Below are positions 33,941 through 42,467 of a DNA stretch of 57,500 nt, piece after piece. The DNA comes from SAR324 cluster bacterium (GTDB taxonomy: Bacteria; SAR324; JACQKK01). Within the stretch, counting starts at the first letter, position 1. Every line of letters begins with the position of its first letter. The DNA is taken from the NCBI GenBank assembly GCA_022574555.1, contig JACZRV010000008.1, forward strand, positions 1 through 57,500. Reading direction: 5' to 3'. Below the pieces are notes generated by a model. That model saw only the letters and a list, made by a program, of their open reading frames with translations, was not told the origin of the DNA and made no database searches. The translations under genes were made by a program, and so were the position numbers.

Positions 33941-35158
33941 TTACTGCTTGGGGACGGTACCTGACAACCCTTTTTCGGTGAGAATGCGGATGTGCTCCGT
34001 ACCGGCCGGCCCATCGCCCTGGGCCGGTTTGGGGGAATTTGTCGGCAAGGGCTCTTGTTGGGTGCGGGGCTTTTCCGGGCGCATCGCAACCGCCTTTCGT
34101 CGTTTACCTCCGCGCCGTGCCGTTTCACCACGGAGCAATAGTCCTTCGTGGGGGATCTCCTTTTCCTCCAAAGAGACGAAGAACTCGTGCAGTACTTCCA
34201 CGCTATCGTCGGGGAAAGTGCGATTCGAGATGGTAAATCTTCCTTCGCTGGGAAGCTTCTTGAGCCGCGCGCTCAATTCTTTCTGGAAAGCAGATTGATT
34301 GGCCAGGGCGCCGGCCTCTTTCGCCCGGTATTCCCTTACGATTGCCTCCATGACAAATTTGAGCAGGGCTTCACGCTGCAAGAGATCTTTCAGGAAAAGA
34401 TATTGTAAAAATCGGCGGTAGGCCCCTTCAATTTCTTCGGGTACCGCCAATTCCAATTCCACCGGTTCGCCGACCTCCACGTGCTTGATGGACAGGGGTC
34501 TGCTTTCACTGTCCAGTCCGCCAACCGCGCAAACGAAGACGTAGCACGAGTTGAGAAAGTCCATGAGAGACATCATGGACTCCACCGCGAACTGCGCCGG
34601 TTTGTCCTGCTGATAAGCCACTCGCATCACGACCATCTGTTCCGGCAGGAGTTGCCCGCTAAGGGCCCCTACGAGATCTCTTGCGGTCGCGAAACCGTGC
34701 ATGTAGACATCCCAGTCATTTCCGATACGATCAACTTCCAGCAAAAGCTCCACCAGCTCCTGCTCCTTGATGTGGTTCTGATATCGGTAGTGCTCCCAGT
34801 GAGATTGATACAGGGCCTCTACCCGTTCCGCCAGTTCGCTCAGCAGGGCGAGATGATTGATGAACTCCGGGATTTCCGTACGGGACGCGCGGATGTCCTC
34901 CAAGCGGACAATCGCGCGCCGCAGCGACTTCAGCGAATCTTGAATCCGATCGCAAAAGGCGTGGTTGAACAGCCGGGGTTTGATCTCAGTGTTGAGAAAG
35001 GCGATCAATTCCGACTGGTGCAGGCTGAAGGGAAGCTTTTCCTGGAAGAGCGTGTTGAGTTCGCGGTAGTAAGCGAATGTCGAGCGCATCAGCCCGGCAA
35101 ACTCTGTCGTGATCGCCTCACCCGCAGAGTAGTGGTCTTTCAGTTTCGCCGCAATCAC
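33941..35158 (-). CDS. Hypothetical helical protein with basic proline-rich tail
   Basis: I do not recognise this 405-residue protein. It is mostly helical, with heptad-like stretches around residues 70-145 and 245-300. A short segment of strands lies between them (SRPLSIKHVEVGEPVELELAVP). The last 60 residues are low complexity, rich in Arg, Lys, Pro and Gly. There is no signal peptide or membrane span. The start is a GTG at 35158 with AAAGGGAT about 8 bases upstream. It lies 37 bases after ndk on the same strand, at the end of the erpA-aroQ-ndk run. The tail might bind nucleic acid, but nothing shows this directly. Confidence 0.75.
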   Translation of the reverse strand: MIAAKLKDHYSAGEAITTEFAGLMRSTFAYYRELNTLFQEKLPFSLHQSELIAFLNTEIKPRLFNHAFCDRIQDSLKSLRRAIVRLEDIRASRTEIPEFINHLALLSELAERVEALYQSHWEHYRYQNHIKEQELVELLLEVDRIGNDWDVYMHGFATARDLVGALSGQLLPEQMVVMRVAYQQDKPAQFAVESMMSLMDFLNSCYVFVCAVGGLDSESRPLSIKHVEVGEPVELELAVPEEIEGAYRRFLQYLFLKDLLQREALLKFVMEAIVREYRAKEAGALANQSAFQKELSARLKKLPSEGRFTISNRTFPDDSVEVLHEFFVSLEEKEIPHEGLLLRGETARRGGKRRKAVAMRPEKPRTQQEPLPTNSPKPAQGDGPAGTEHIRILTEKGLSGTVPKQ

Positions 35159-35195
35159 CGTTTTACATCCCTTTAAAATGGTGATTTGAAGGGGT

Positions 35196-35630
35196 CTAGC
35201 GCCGAACCCCCCTTACCAGATCGGACTCGGTGAAGAAAAATCCGATTTCTCTACTCGCTGTTTCCGGCGCATCCGAACCGTGAACGATATTGTGTTCAAT
35301 GTTCGAAGCGTACTCCCGGCGGATCGTCCCGGAATCCGCCTGCGCTGGATCGGTTGCCCCCATCAGCTCTCGATTACGTCTAATCGCATCGCCACCTTCG
35401 AGTACGGAAACCACGATCGGGCCCGAGCACATAAATTTCGTCAGGCTTTCAAAGAACGGCCGTTCCTGGTGGACATCGTAAAATGCTTGCGCTTCCTGCA
35501 TGGTAAGCCGTGTCATCCGCAGCGCCGCAATGACTAACCCGGCGGACTCGAACCTTTTCAATATTTCGCCGGTTAACCCGGCTTTGACGCCATCGGGTTT
35601 CACGATGGAAAGGGTCCGTTCTATAGCCAT
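35196..35630 (-). CDS. ndk: Nucleoside diphosphate kinase
   Basis: Ndk balances nucleoside triphosphate pools by passing a phosphate through an active-site histidine. The N-terminal [12 protein letters not shown] carries the conserved lysine. [25 protein letters not shown] is the nucleotide loop and [12 protein letters not shown] contains the catalytic histidine. The 144-residue length is usual. The ATG at 35630 is one codon inside a TTG that also opens the frame. It lies between aroQ and the unknown helical gene. The 218-base gap to aroQ contains a short tandem repeat. Confidence 0.95.
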   Translation of the reverse strand: MAIERTLSIVKPDGVKAGLTGEILKRFESAGLVIAALRMTRLTMQEAQAFYDVHQERPFFESLTKFMCSGPIVVSVLEGGDAIRRNRELMGATDPAQADSGTIRREYASNIEHNIVHGSDAPETASREIGFFFTESDLVRGVRR

Positions 35631-35780
35631 CAATGATCGCCTGATTTGGTCTTCGACTCAAGTTCCCAATCCTGACCCGAAAATGCAATGAAAAACAGAT
35701 TGTGCACCGAAGGATTTACACCAAGGATTCACGCCACCCATGGATGCCGGCAAGGTCCGATGCCAGTGATTCGGCTGGTT

Positions 35781-35858
35781 GAATCAGCGGGGCGAATCAG
35801 CGAGGCGAATCAGCGGGATGAATCAGCGGGGTGAATCGACGTAACGAATCAACCGGCC
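35781..35858. repeat. Six 13-bp tandem units at the aroQ 3' end
   Basis: Units of 13 bases beginning GAATC follow each other six times: four near-identical (GAATCAGCGGGGC type) and two decayed (GAATCGACGTAAC, GAATCAACCGGCC). The last unit overlaps the stop codon and final codons of aroQ. No spacers are present, so this is not a CRISPR array. It looks like a slippage expansion in the aroQ-ndk spacer. Confidence 0.85.
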
Positions 35859-36301
35859 ACCTCGCCGGCCCGTGCCAGGTGATTTATCGCAAATTCCGCC
35901 GCAAATTCATAGCCTTGTGGCCCCAGTCCCACAATGAGACCAACGGCGAGATCGGAAAAATAGGAGCGTGCCCGAAACGGTTCCCGCCGATAAATGTTGG
36001 AAATGTGAATCTCGACGAATGGCGTGTCTATCGCTGCCACAGCATCCCGCAACGCAATACCGGTGTGGGTCAAGCCGCCGGCGTTGAGTAAAAGAAAATT
36101 CGCTGAGCGCTTCTCATGTAGCCAATCGATGAGCTGGCCTTCGTGATTCGACTGGAAGCAGTCGCAGCGATGCCCCGCACCCGCCGCCTTGGCGGTCACC
36201 CGCGCTTCGATTTCTTTTAGCGTAGTTCGACCGTAGATCTCCGGCTCCCGCTCTCCCAGCAAATTGAGATTGGGTCCGTTGAGCAGCAGAATTTGCGCCA
36301 T
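35849..36301 (-). CDS. aroQ: Type II 3-dehydroquinate dehydratase
   Basis: This shikimate pathway enzyme dehydrates 3-dehydroquinate to 3-dehydroshikimate. The type II signature is complete: LLNGPNLNLLGEREPEIYG with the lid arginine and tyrosine, SNHEGQLIDWLHE, LLNAGGLTHTGIALRDA, and VEIHISNIYRREPFR. The length of 150 is typical and the native enzyme is a dodecamer. The ATG at 36301 lies 17 bases after the erpA-like gene, so they are co-transcribed. Chorismate mutase is encoded 4 kb away on the other strand. The identification is firm. Confidence 0.95.
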   Translation of the reverse strand: MAQILLLNGPNLNLLGEREPEIYGRTTLKEIEARVTAKAAGAGHRCDCFQSNHEGQLIDWLHEKRSANFLLLNAGGLTHTGIALRDAVAAIDTPFVEIHISNIYRREPFRARSYFSDLAVGLIVGLGPQGYEFAAEFAINHLARAGEVAG

Positions 36302-36318
36302 GTGATGGGATACCGGTA

Positions 36319-36690
36319 CTAGGAAAATTGCAGGGTCGGCAAGCTGCTTTCGCTAACATTGGGCTCGTAAATGAAGGATGTGCCGCATCCGCACGAGCCT
36401 TTCGCCGCCGGATTGGTAAATTTCAAGCCCCTATCCATCAGGCTGTAGCTCCAATCGACCACAGTGCCGTCAATATACAGATGGCTTTTCTTGTCCACCA
36501 GGATCGTCAGCCCTTCCGAACGAAATTCCAAGTCGAATTTGCTGGGCTTGGAATCGAATTCGAAAGTATACGTGAAGCCGGAGCAGCCCCCGCCCTTTAC
36601 ACCGATCCGGATGGGTACGTCGTCTCCCATGCCTTCATCGGCCTTGATTTTTTTTATTTCCTTGGCTGCTGCTTCAGTCAATTGAATCAC
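36319..36690 (-). CDS. erpA: Iron-sulfur cluster insertion protein (ErpA/IscA/HesB type)
   Basis: The A-type carrier passes Fe-S clusters to target enzymes. The three conserved cysteines are visible, one in VKGGGCSGFTYTF and two in GSCGCGTSF, with the LVDKKSHLYIDGTVVDW block between them. The 123-residue length fits. The start is a GTG at 36690 behind a GGAGG site 9 bases upstream; a much longer open frame reaching 37542 runs into lon1 and is spurious. It leads the aroQ-ndk run and is divergent from lon1. ErpA rather than IscA is only a guess, since no isc genes are adjacent. Confidence 0.9.
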   Translation of the reverse strand: MIQLTEAAAKEIKKIKADEGMGDDVPIRIGVKGGGCSGFTYTFEFDSKPSKFDLEFRSEGLTILVDKKSHLYIDGTVVDWSYSLMDRGLKFTNPAAKGSCGCGTSFIYEPNVSESSLPTLQFS

Positions 36691-36996
36691 GGGCAAGATC
36701 CTCCACTCGCGAACGAAAATCCACGGGTTATTTCTTCCTGAAACTCTATCGCCGCTGGCTCGGCATGAGACTGCTGACATCGTCATTAGATCGCGTCGGT
36801 GCCGTTGTGTCAACCGCATCACCCCTCGGTAAGCCGCGCGGGAAGCGCTCGGGAGGCCACATCCATTTGCCGCATACGTCATATGTGCTAAGCTGAAACC
36901 GGTAGTGGCCGACCGGCTATGGAATGGCTGGAGACCAGACCCCAGTGAGACCGGCCAAGCCCGGCTCTCGCGAAAACTCTGAAAAGGTACATTAGG
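36691..36996. promoter_or_regulatory. Divergent spacer between erpA and lon1
   Basis: This 306-base region carries promoters for both divergent genes. An AAAAGG site precedes the lon1 ATG. I could not find a CIRCE inverted repeat or a convincing heat-shock or housekeeping -35/-10 pair. A long minus-strand frame crosses it but has no protein-like features. Confidence 0.4.
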
Positions 36997-39441
36997 ATGA
37001 CGGAACAACCGCAAAACGAACAGGTCTTGCTCCCCATGCTCCCCATGCGGGAGGATATCATTTACCCAGGGATGACGATCCCGTTTTTCATCGGACGAAA
37101 ACAATCCATGGAGGCGGTAGAGCGTGCCCTGGCTACCGACCGTCGCATATTCGTGGTCACTCAGAAAGATACGACAGTAGAAAAGCCGACACCCGACGAT
37201 CTGTTCACAATGGGCACTATCGGGAACGTCCTCCAGATCATGCGCCTGCCGAACGGAACATTGAAGGCGCTCTACGAGGCTAAATCGCGCGCCCGTCTGG
37301 TGGAAGCCAAGATGGGCCAGGATTACTACATGGCCAATGTGGAGCCAATTGCCCCCGTTAGCGACAAGTCCGATGAGATCGCCAAAATTGCGGACGATGT
37401 CAGAGAGATCCTGGAGGTATATCTCTCCGAAACCAAGAAGAACCCAGCCGAGATCGATATTCGCAGTATCAAGGAAAGCCCGGCGGATGAGCTTGCCGAT
37501 CGCACTGCTCCTCTCATCAACTCCAGCCGTGAAATCAAGCAAGCCATCCTGGAGACAGTGGAGCCGTTAGCCCGCTTGGAAAAGGTGTTCGGCCAAATGC
37601 AGGAAGAGTCGGCCGTTCGCAAGCTGGAGCGGAAATTGAAGGATCAGGTACAGAAAAATGTAGGCAGCACCCATCGCGATAGCTACCTCAATGACCAACT
37701 AAAGGAAATTCAAAAGGAATTGGGGCAAACGGAGGACATTCGGGACGAGTTCGAGGAGTTGGAGGAAAAAATCAAGGAGGCCAAAATGCCTGAAACGGCA
37801 GAAAATGTGGCCACCAAGGAATTCAAGAAGTTGCGAATGATGTCTCCGATGTCGGCCGAGGCGAACGTCGGCCGAAACTACCTCGACTGGCTGGTAAGCC
37901 TTCCCTGGAGCATACGTACCGAGGACAACTTCGATCTGGACAAGGCAAAACTAATTCTGGATGAAGATCATTACGGTTTGGATAAAGTCAAGGAACGGAT
38001 TATCGAATATCTGGCGGTCTGCAAACTCAAAGGCGAACTCAAGGGACCGATCATTTGCTTGGTGGGTCCTCCTGGGGTCGGTAAGACATCTCTCGCCAAG
38101 TCGATCGCCCGGGCCCTGGGTAGAAATTTTGCGCGCATGAGTTTGGGCGGAATACGGGATGAGGCGGAGATTCGCGGCCATCGCCGCACTTATATCGGCG
38201 CTATGCCCGGTAAAATCATACAGGCCGTACGCAAGGCCAAGAGCAAGAATCCAGTGATCCTGATGGATGAGGTCGACAAACTTTACTCCAGTATCATGGG
38301 CGATCCCTCGGCTGCGCTACTGGAAGTATTGGACCCCGAGCAAAACAATACGTTCATGGATCACTACATAGAAGTGGAATATGACCTTTCCGAAGTGCTA
38401 TTCATCACGACGGCGAATACCACTCAATATATATCGGCGCCCCTGTTGGACCGCATGGAGGTGATTTCCCTCCCCGGATACACGGAGTTGGAAAAGATAA
38501 AAATCGCGGAAATCCATTTAATTCCCAAACAAAAGAAGGAACATGGCCTTGAGGACAAGAAGATACGCCTGCGCACCGATGCCGTCCAGGCCATTGTCGA
38601 GGGCTACACGCGGGAAGCCGGTGTACGTAGTCTTGAGAGAGAGATCGGCAAGATATTCCGGAAAGTGGTGACCCAGATCGTCAAGAACAAGAAAGTCGAC
38701 AGGATGATCGTAACGTCCAAAGCCGTGCAGAAATATCTGGGTATGCCAAAATTTCAGCACACTGAACCCGAAGATACGGGTGAGATCGGAATATCCAATG
38801 GACTGGGCGTCACGTCGACGGGTGGCGAATTGCTCATCACGGAAGTCGAAACCATGAGCGGAACCGGCAAGCTGGCGATCACCGGCCAACTTGGCGATGT
38901 CATGAAGGAATCGGCACAAATCGCGTTTAGCTATGTGCGCTCCAGGGCTTACAATTTTGGAATATTTCCCTCCAAGATGAAGAAATTGGACACCCACATC
39001 CACTTGCCGGAAGGTGCGATCCCCAAAGACGGCCCATCAGCTGGGGTAACTCTCGTTAGCTCTCTGGTCAGCGCGATGACCGAAATTCCGGTGCGCAACG
39101 ATTTGGCGATGACGGGGGAAATCACCCTACGCGGCTTGGTGTTGCAGATAGGCGGGCTCAAGGAAAAGCTACTGGCCGCCAAGCGGGGTAAGATCAGCGA
39201 GGTGATCATTCCCAAGGAGAACGAGAAAGATCTCCCCGACGTACCCGATGAAATATTGAAAGGCTTGAAAATATCGCCGGTCGAACGGTTGGAAGAGGTG
39301 ATCGCTATTGCGCTCACTTCTGCGGTCAATCCGCTGACCGATGAAGAAATCGCCGAGGAGGAAAAAAAATTCGAGGAGACCAAGTCCCGTGTTGTGCCTC
39401 CCGGCACTGCGGCGGAGGATAGCGCCATTTCCCCGGTATAG
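36997..39441 (+). CDS. lon: ATP-dependent protease Lon, first paralogue
   Basis: Lon degrades damaged and regulatory proteins. The 814-residue order is standard: N-terminal substrate domain starting LLPMLPMREDIIYPGM, a coiled-coil (about 190-270), the AAA+ module with Walker A GPPGVGKTS and Walker B ILMDEVDK, then the protease domain with the catalytic serine in KDGPSAGVT and lysine in GGLKEKLLAAKRG. Its sensor region reads ITTANTTQYISAPLLDRME, differing from FCTANVLSNVPPALLDRME in the second Lon. The two share most motifs, so they are paralogues. The last 30 residues are acidic and then Pro-rich. The gene stands alone. Confidence 0.96.
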   Translation: MTEQPQNEQVLLPMLPMREDIIYPGMTIPFFIGRKQSMEAVERALATDRRIFVVTQKDTTVEKPTPDDLFTMGTIGNVLQIMRLPNGTLKALYEAKSRARLVEAKMGQDYYMANVEPIAPVSDKSDEIAKIADDVREILEVYLSETKKNPAEIDIRSIKESPADELADRTAPLINSSREIKQAILETVEPLARLEKVFGQMQEESAVRKLERKLKDQVQKNVGSTHRDSYLNDQLKEIQKELGQTEDIRDEFEELEEKIKEAKMPETAENVATKEFKKLRMMSPMSAEANVGRNYLDWLVSLPWSIRTEDNFDLDKAKLILDEDHYGLDKVKERIIEYLAVCKLKGELKGPIICLVGPPGVGKTSLAKSIARALGRNFARMSLGGIRDEAEIRGHRRTYIGAMPGKIIQAVRKAKSKNPVILMDEVDKLYSSIMGDPSAALLEVLDPEQNNTFMDHYIEVEYDLSEVLFITTANTTQYISAPLLDRMEVISLPGYTELEKIKIAEIHLIPKQKKEHGLEDKKIRLRTDAVQAIVEGYTREAGVRSLEREIGKIFRKVVTQIVKNKKVDRMIVTSKAVQKYLGMPKFQHTEPEDTGEIGISNGLGVTSTGGELLITEVETMSGTGKLAITGQLGDVMKESAQIAFSYVRSRAYNFGIFPSKMKKLDTHIHLPEGAIPKDGPSAGVTLVSSLVSAMTEIPVRNDLAMTGEITLRGLVLQIGGLKEKLLAAKRGKISEVIIPKENEKDLPDVPDEILKGLKISPVERLEEVIAIALTSAVNPLTDEEIAEEEKKFEETKSRVVPPGTAAEDSAISPV

Positions 39442-39526
39442 GCGCCGCATGTCGTGAGCTACGCGAATTGCGGGGCGCGTCGAATGGGGCGTGGGGGCAA
39501 TCTCTTCGCGAAACGTTGCTGAGCAA

Positions 39527-40156
39527 TCAATAGCGTCGCCAAATTCCTACGACGATTCCTTGCACCCGAACGTCCTGATCGCTTATGAAGATCGGATCCA
39601 TGGCCGCATTGGATGGCTGCAGCCGCACGCGGCCGGCTTCGCGGTAAATTCGCTTCAGGGTGGCTTCCTGTCCGTTAATCAATGCGACCACCATCTCGCC
39701 GTTTTCCGCCGACTCCCGTGGCTCCATGATGACATAGTCGCCATCGGCGATGCATTCCTCGATCATCGAATCCCCCCGCACTTTCAGAACGTAGTTGCCC
39801 GTGGGGCGGGACAAAAGATCCGCCGGGACAGTCACATATTCCCCTCCTTGTTCGACCGCTTCGATAGGCTGTCCGGCGGCGACATAGCCGGCCAAAGGCA
39901 ATTCGGCAAATTGCATCTCCCTGGTGTTTCGAGCCGGGATATTTGGGCGAATAACCCTCAGTGATCTCGAAATATATTTCTCCTTGGCGAGATACCCCTT
40001 CCTGACGAGTGCCTTGATGTGTTTATGCACGCCGGCCGCTGACGCCAGATTGAATCGTTTTGCGATATCCCGCACCGCCGGTGGAAATCCCTTTTCCTCA
40101 ACGTATTCGCCAATGTAGGACAGAACGTCCTGCTGCCGTTGGGTGATTCCTTTCAT
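39527..40156 (-). CDS. lexA: SOS repressor LexA
   Basis: LexA represses DNA-damage genes until RecA stimulates its self-cleavage. The N-terminal winged helix (1-65) includes SAAGVHKHIKALVRKGYL. The cleavage site is in YVAAGQP (Ala94-Gly95 by alignment with E. coli), the catalytic serine in VRGDSMIEE and the lysine in EATLKRIYRE. The length of 209 is typical. AAGGAGA lies before the ATG. It converges with lon1. A match to the Gram-positive-type LexA box lies about 120 bases upstream, suggesting autoregulation. Confidence 0.95.
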   Translation of the reverse strand: MKGITQRQQDVLSYIGEYVEEKGFPPAVRDIAKRFNLASAAGVHKHIKALVRKGYLAKEKYISRSLRVIRPNIPARNTREMQFAELPLAGYVAAGQPIEAVEQGGEYVTVPADLLSRPTGNYVLKVRGDSMIEECIADGDYVIMEPRESAENGEMVVALINGQEATLKRIYREAGRVRLQPSNAAMDPIFISDQDVRVQGIVVGIWRRY

Positions 40157-40246
40157 GCCACGTTCTCCTTGGCTTAGGATTCTAAATGTCGCGGCCTTGA
40201 CCCCAGGGCCTGGTGCAGCCGAGACGGCCCGGCGAGACCTGAAATC

Positions 40247-40260
40247 GATTCGGCCGAATC
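40247..40260. promoter_or_regulatory. Perfect 14-bp palindrome upstream of lexA
   Basis: GATTCGGCCGAATC is a perfect inverted repeat located about 90 bases upstream of lexA and 18 bases from the LexA-box-like site. It could be a second operator, but its sequence does not match a known LexA box. Confidence 0.35.
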
Positions 40261-40278
40261 CGGACAGACCGAAGTAGT

Positions 40279-40290
40279 GAACATACGTTC
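40279..40290. promoter_or_regulatory. Putative LexA box (Gram-positive type)
   Basis: GAACATACGTTC, read in the flanking context, matches 13 of 14 positions of the Bacillus-type SOS box CGAACRNRYGTTYG. It lies 123 bases upstream of the lexA ATG. A classical E. coli CTGT-type box was not seen. It supports LexA autoregulation, although the distance is on the long side. Confidence 0.55.
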
Positions 40291-40430
40291 GGATGTTTTG
40301 CAGAAAAAGTCAACCGGGCGGGCGGAAGAGGAATCCAAGAATCCGTATGGGGAATTCACATTGGAATCATGGGCCATGAAATGGGCCGGGCACCTTTCAA
40401 ATCATGAAGGCCAGAGTTGCGGCAAGCGGT

Positions 40431-41375
40431 TCAATAGACGCCCATTAGAGCTTTCGCGGTAGCGCTGCGATCGTATTTGAGTGTGGTGTCCACTCGCTTA
40501 TGGCGCAGATGTTGCGAAACGATATTGAGCGGCACCCCCCGCTCCAGCAGATAGGTAGCACAGCCGGACCGCAGGGAATGGCCACCGAATTGGCTCGGGT
40601 CCCATCCGCAGGTTTTGGCGACTTGTTTTACCAGCAAATAGACCCACTTCTCCGAAAGCTGTTTGCCAACTTTCCCGCCCTTGGATATAGAGCGGAACAC
40701 GGCGCCCGAGTCGATCTCCGCCGCCTCCAGCCAGTGGTGAAGGGCCTGCACTGGGCACCATTCCGGCGAAGATGCCGAGCGAACGATGCTGACGGATTCT
40801 CCTTTTCCTTCCTGGTCGGATTTGGATCGGGGAAGGTTGACCACTAGTCCACTAGGGATTTCCTCCAGATGCTCCACCTGGATCGCGGCCAGTTCGGAGC
40901 GCCGGAAACCGCCAGCGAACCCAATCAGCAGGATGGCTTTGTCGCGCATTCCAGTCAACGTCTTGGGGAAGCCGACCTGCCGCAAATGATCGATTGTCAG
41001 CGCCCGTTTGCGATCAGGACGCGCCCTGAGCTTGCGGCGTATGCCGGCCATCGTGGTTTTCACCAACTCGCTATCGCCGGGCGGAACGAATCCGGCCCAC
41101 TTGTGCCGCGCGTCGATGGAATAGCGGGCCTGCTCAATAGTGGCCGTCCTCATCCCCTTGCCGACCAGGTGAATGAGGTAAGACTCCATCGCCTGCGGGG
41201 AACATGGCAAGGGGGAGGATCCGGCTCCGTCACACCAAATTATAAATGCCTTCCAATTCTTGACGATAGCTCGCCAAGTCTCGGGCGCTTTGGAGGCCCT
41301 CCGAATTTCACGGAGCAATTCCGGGTCGCTTAGGGGTAGCCCATGCTGATCGATCGAAACGATTTCCGAACTCAT
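40431..41375 (-). CDS. Tyrosine recombinase / site-specific integrase
   Basis: The 314-residue protein has an N-terminal core-binding (SAM-like) domain and a catalytic domain with all recognisable tyrosine-recombinase residues. These are Arg in FAGGFRRSEL, Lys in LPRSKSDQEGKG, the H-x-x-R in GGHSLRSGCATYLLE, His in VSQHLRHK and the nucleophile Tyr in TLKYDRSATA. It most resembles stand-alone integrases rather than XerC or XerD. No tRNA, repeat-bounded island or other mobile genes are visible nearby, so it may be a relic or may act on a distant site. It is divergent from nothing and lies between lexA and the pseudo-receiver gene on the same strand. Confidence 0.88.
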   Translation of the reverse strand: MSSEIVSIDQHGLPLSDPELLREIRRASKAPETWRAIVKNWKAFIIWCDGAGSSPLPCSPQAMESYLIHLVGKGMRTATIEQARYSIDARHKWAGFVPPGDSELVKTTMAGIRRKLRARPDRKRALTIDHLRQVGFPKTLTGMRDKAILLIGFAGGFRRSELAAIQVEHLEEIPSGLVVNLPRSKSDQEGKGESVSIVRSASSPEWCPVQALHHWLEAAEIDSGAVFRSISKGGKVGKQLSEKWVYLLVKQVAKTCGWDPSQFGGHSLRSGCATYLLERGVPLNIVSQHLRHKRVDTTLKYDRSATAKALMGVY

Positions 41376-41687
41376 TCCGCCTCCATGGCTGATTAGTTCC
41401 GATAAGTGCCATTACCGGAATCAATAAAATCACACCGATTGACCCCGTTACCTGCGACTCAGCCCAAGTACGGGCCGTCACCAAGATTGACTGTTCCACT
41501 ACCGGTACGGAACGACTGAAAAATTGCCGCCGGATCGCATTTCGAAGCCGGATGACGATCATTGTCTCGATTTGTACCGTTCCAGGCATCTCAGCATGAC
41601 TCTGGCATGAGATCGCCCGGGTAGGGGATTGTGGGTTGAAACCCTGTTTGAGTGTCGCAATAAACGTCAGCGTCACCTCAATTACAG
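41376..41687. other. Spacer between integrase and pseudo-receiver genes
   Basis: These 312 bases hold no gene with support. They contain TACCGGTA, an 8-base palindrome near 41502, and the 15-mer ATGACGATCATTGTC (41552-41566), which is also found just before the GlnD-like start. A recombination site for the integrase could lie here, but none can be defined from one sequence. Confidence 0.35.
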
Positions 41688-42287
41688 TCAGGTGTATTTT
41701 TGTAACGTCCGAGTCAACCAACGCAGGGGAGAACGTTCAGCCGCAGAATTCTGTGGTTCGTGGACCAGCCCCTCCCGTTCGGCGGCATTGACCGATGTAA
41801 CCGGGCGCCGGATATCGCCACCTTCGATATGATCCAGTTCGAAATCATCGGTGAGCGCCTGTTCACGCAGCAAAGTCAGCACGTTGCGAAACGCCAATTC
41901 GGAATTTAATGCGACAGGGCGCGAACCTTGCCTTCCGCCGAGGGTGTCGTTGATCACATTAGTCAGTTCTGTTTCGGACGAAGCAACGGGAAGCGAAGCG
42001 CTGACTTGGGGATGGTCTGAAAGATCCATGGAGTTGCCGCCAGCCGGAAATAGGTGGACGACCGGTATGGCGGGCCTGCTGGAACACGCCCGTAGCAGGT
42101 CCAGGCCCAGGTTGGGGTTGCCGGCTTCCTCGTTCCATAAGATAAGATCGATCTGTTGCTGATTGAGAAGGTCACGCACCCTTAAAGGACCGCGGGCCTG
42201 GTAGCAGCGGTAACCTTCCCGTTCCAACAACCGTACGATGGGATTGCTCTGCGTGGTACGATCGATAACCAGGAGATTGCGCCTCAT
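41688..42287 (-). CDS. Pseudo-receiver (degenerate response-regulator) protein
   Basis: The first 115 residues follow a response-regulator receiver: NLLVIDRTT for the acidic pocket strand, REGYRCYQARG, IDLILWNEEAGNPNLGLDLLRAC, and IPVVHLFP. The residue at the phospho-acceptor position is Asn (LWN) rather than Asp, and the acidic pair is reduced to one Asp, so ordinary phosphorylation is unlikely. The last 85 residues have no recognisable output domain. The ATG at 42287 lies very near its GGAGG, so an upstream start is possible. It could sense by protein contact alone. Neighbours give no clear partner. Confidence 0.6.
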   Translation of the reverse strand: MRRNLLVIDRTTQSNPIVRLLEREGYRCYQARGPLRVRDLLNQQQIDLILWNEEAGNPNLGLDLLRACSSRPAIPVVHLFPAGGNSMDLSDHPQVSASLPVASSETELTNVINDTLGGRQGSRPVALNSELAFRNVLTLLREQALTDDFELDHIEGGDIRRPVTSVNAAEREGLVHEPQNSAAERSPLRWLTRTLQKYT

Positions 42288-42467
42288 GGCCTCCGATGGC
42301 TTGGCGGTTGGTTTTTCTTTGATCCGCGGATGCGGAACTCCGGGCAGCCCAGACCGCAAGCCCCGCGTAGTTCAGCCGCCGTTGAATCTAGGCCATACTA
42401 GGTGATTCGGAGGCAAATGAAAAATAATTTCCAATATAAATTTTCCGGTTGGAGAAGGATAGATTAG

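Noticed and set aside
35781-35858. Possible CRISPR array
   Set aside because: Units are 13 bases, directly adjacent, with no spacers and no cas genes nearby.
36319-37542. A 407-codon minus-strand open frame
   Set aside because: Only its last 123 codons (erpA) are protein-like; the rest runs antisense through the spacer and lon1. The GTG at 36690 has a good ribosome binding site.
40431-42359. Genomic island linked to the tyrosine recombinase
   Set aside because: No tRNA, flanking direct repeats, composition shift or other mobile genes were seen; housekeeping genes surround it.
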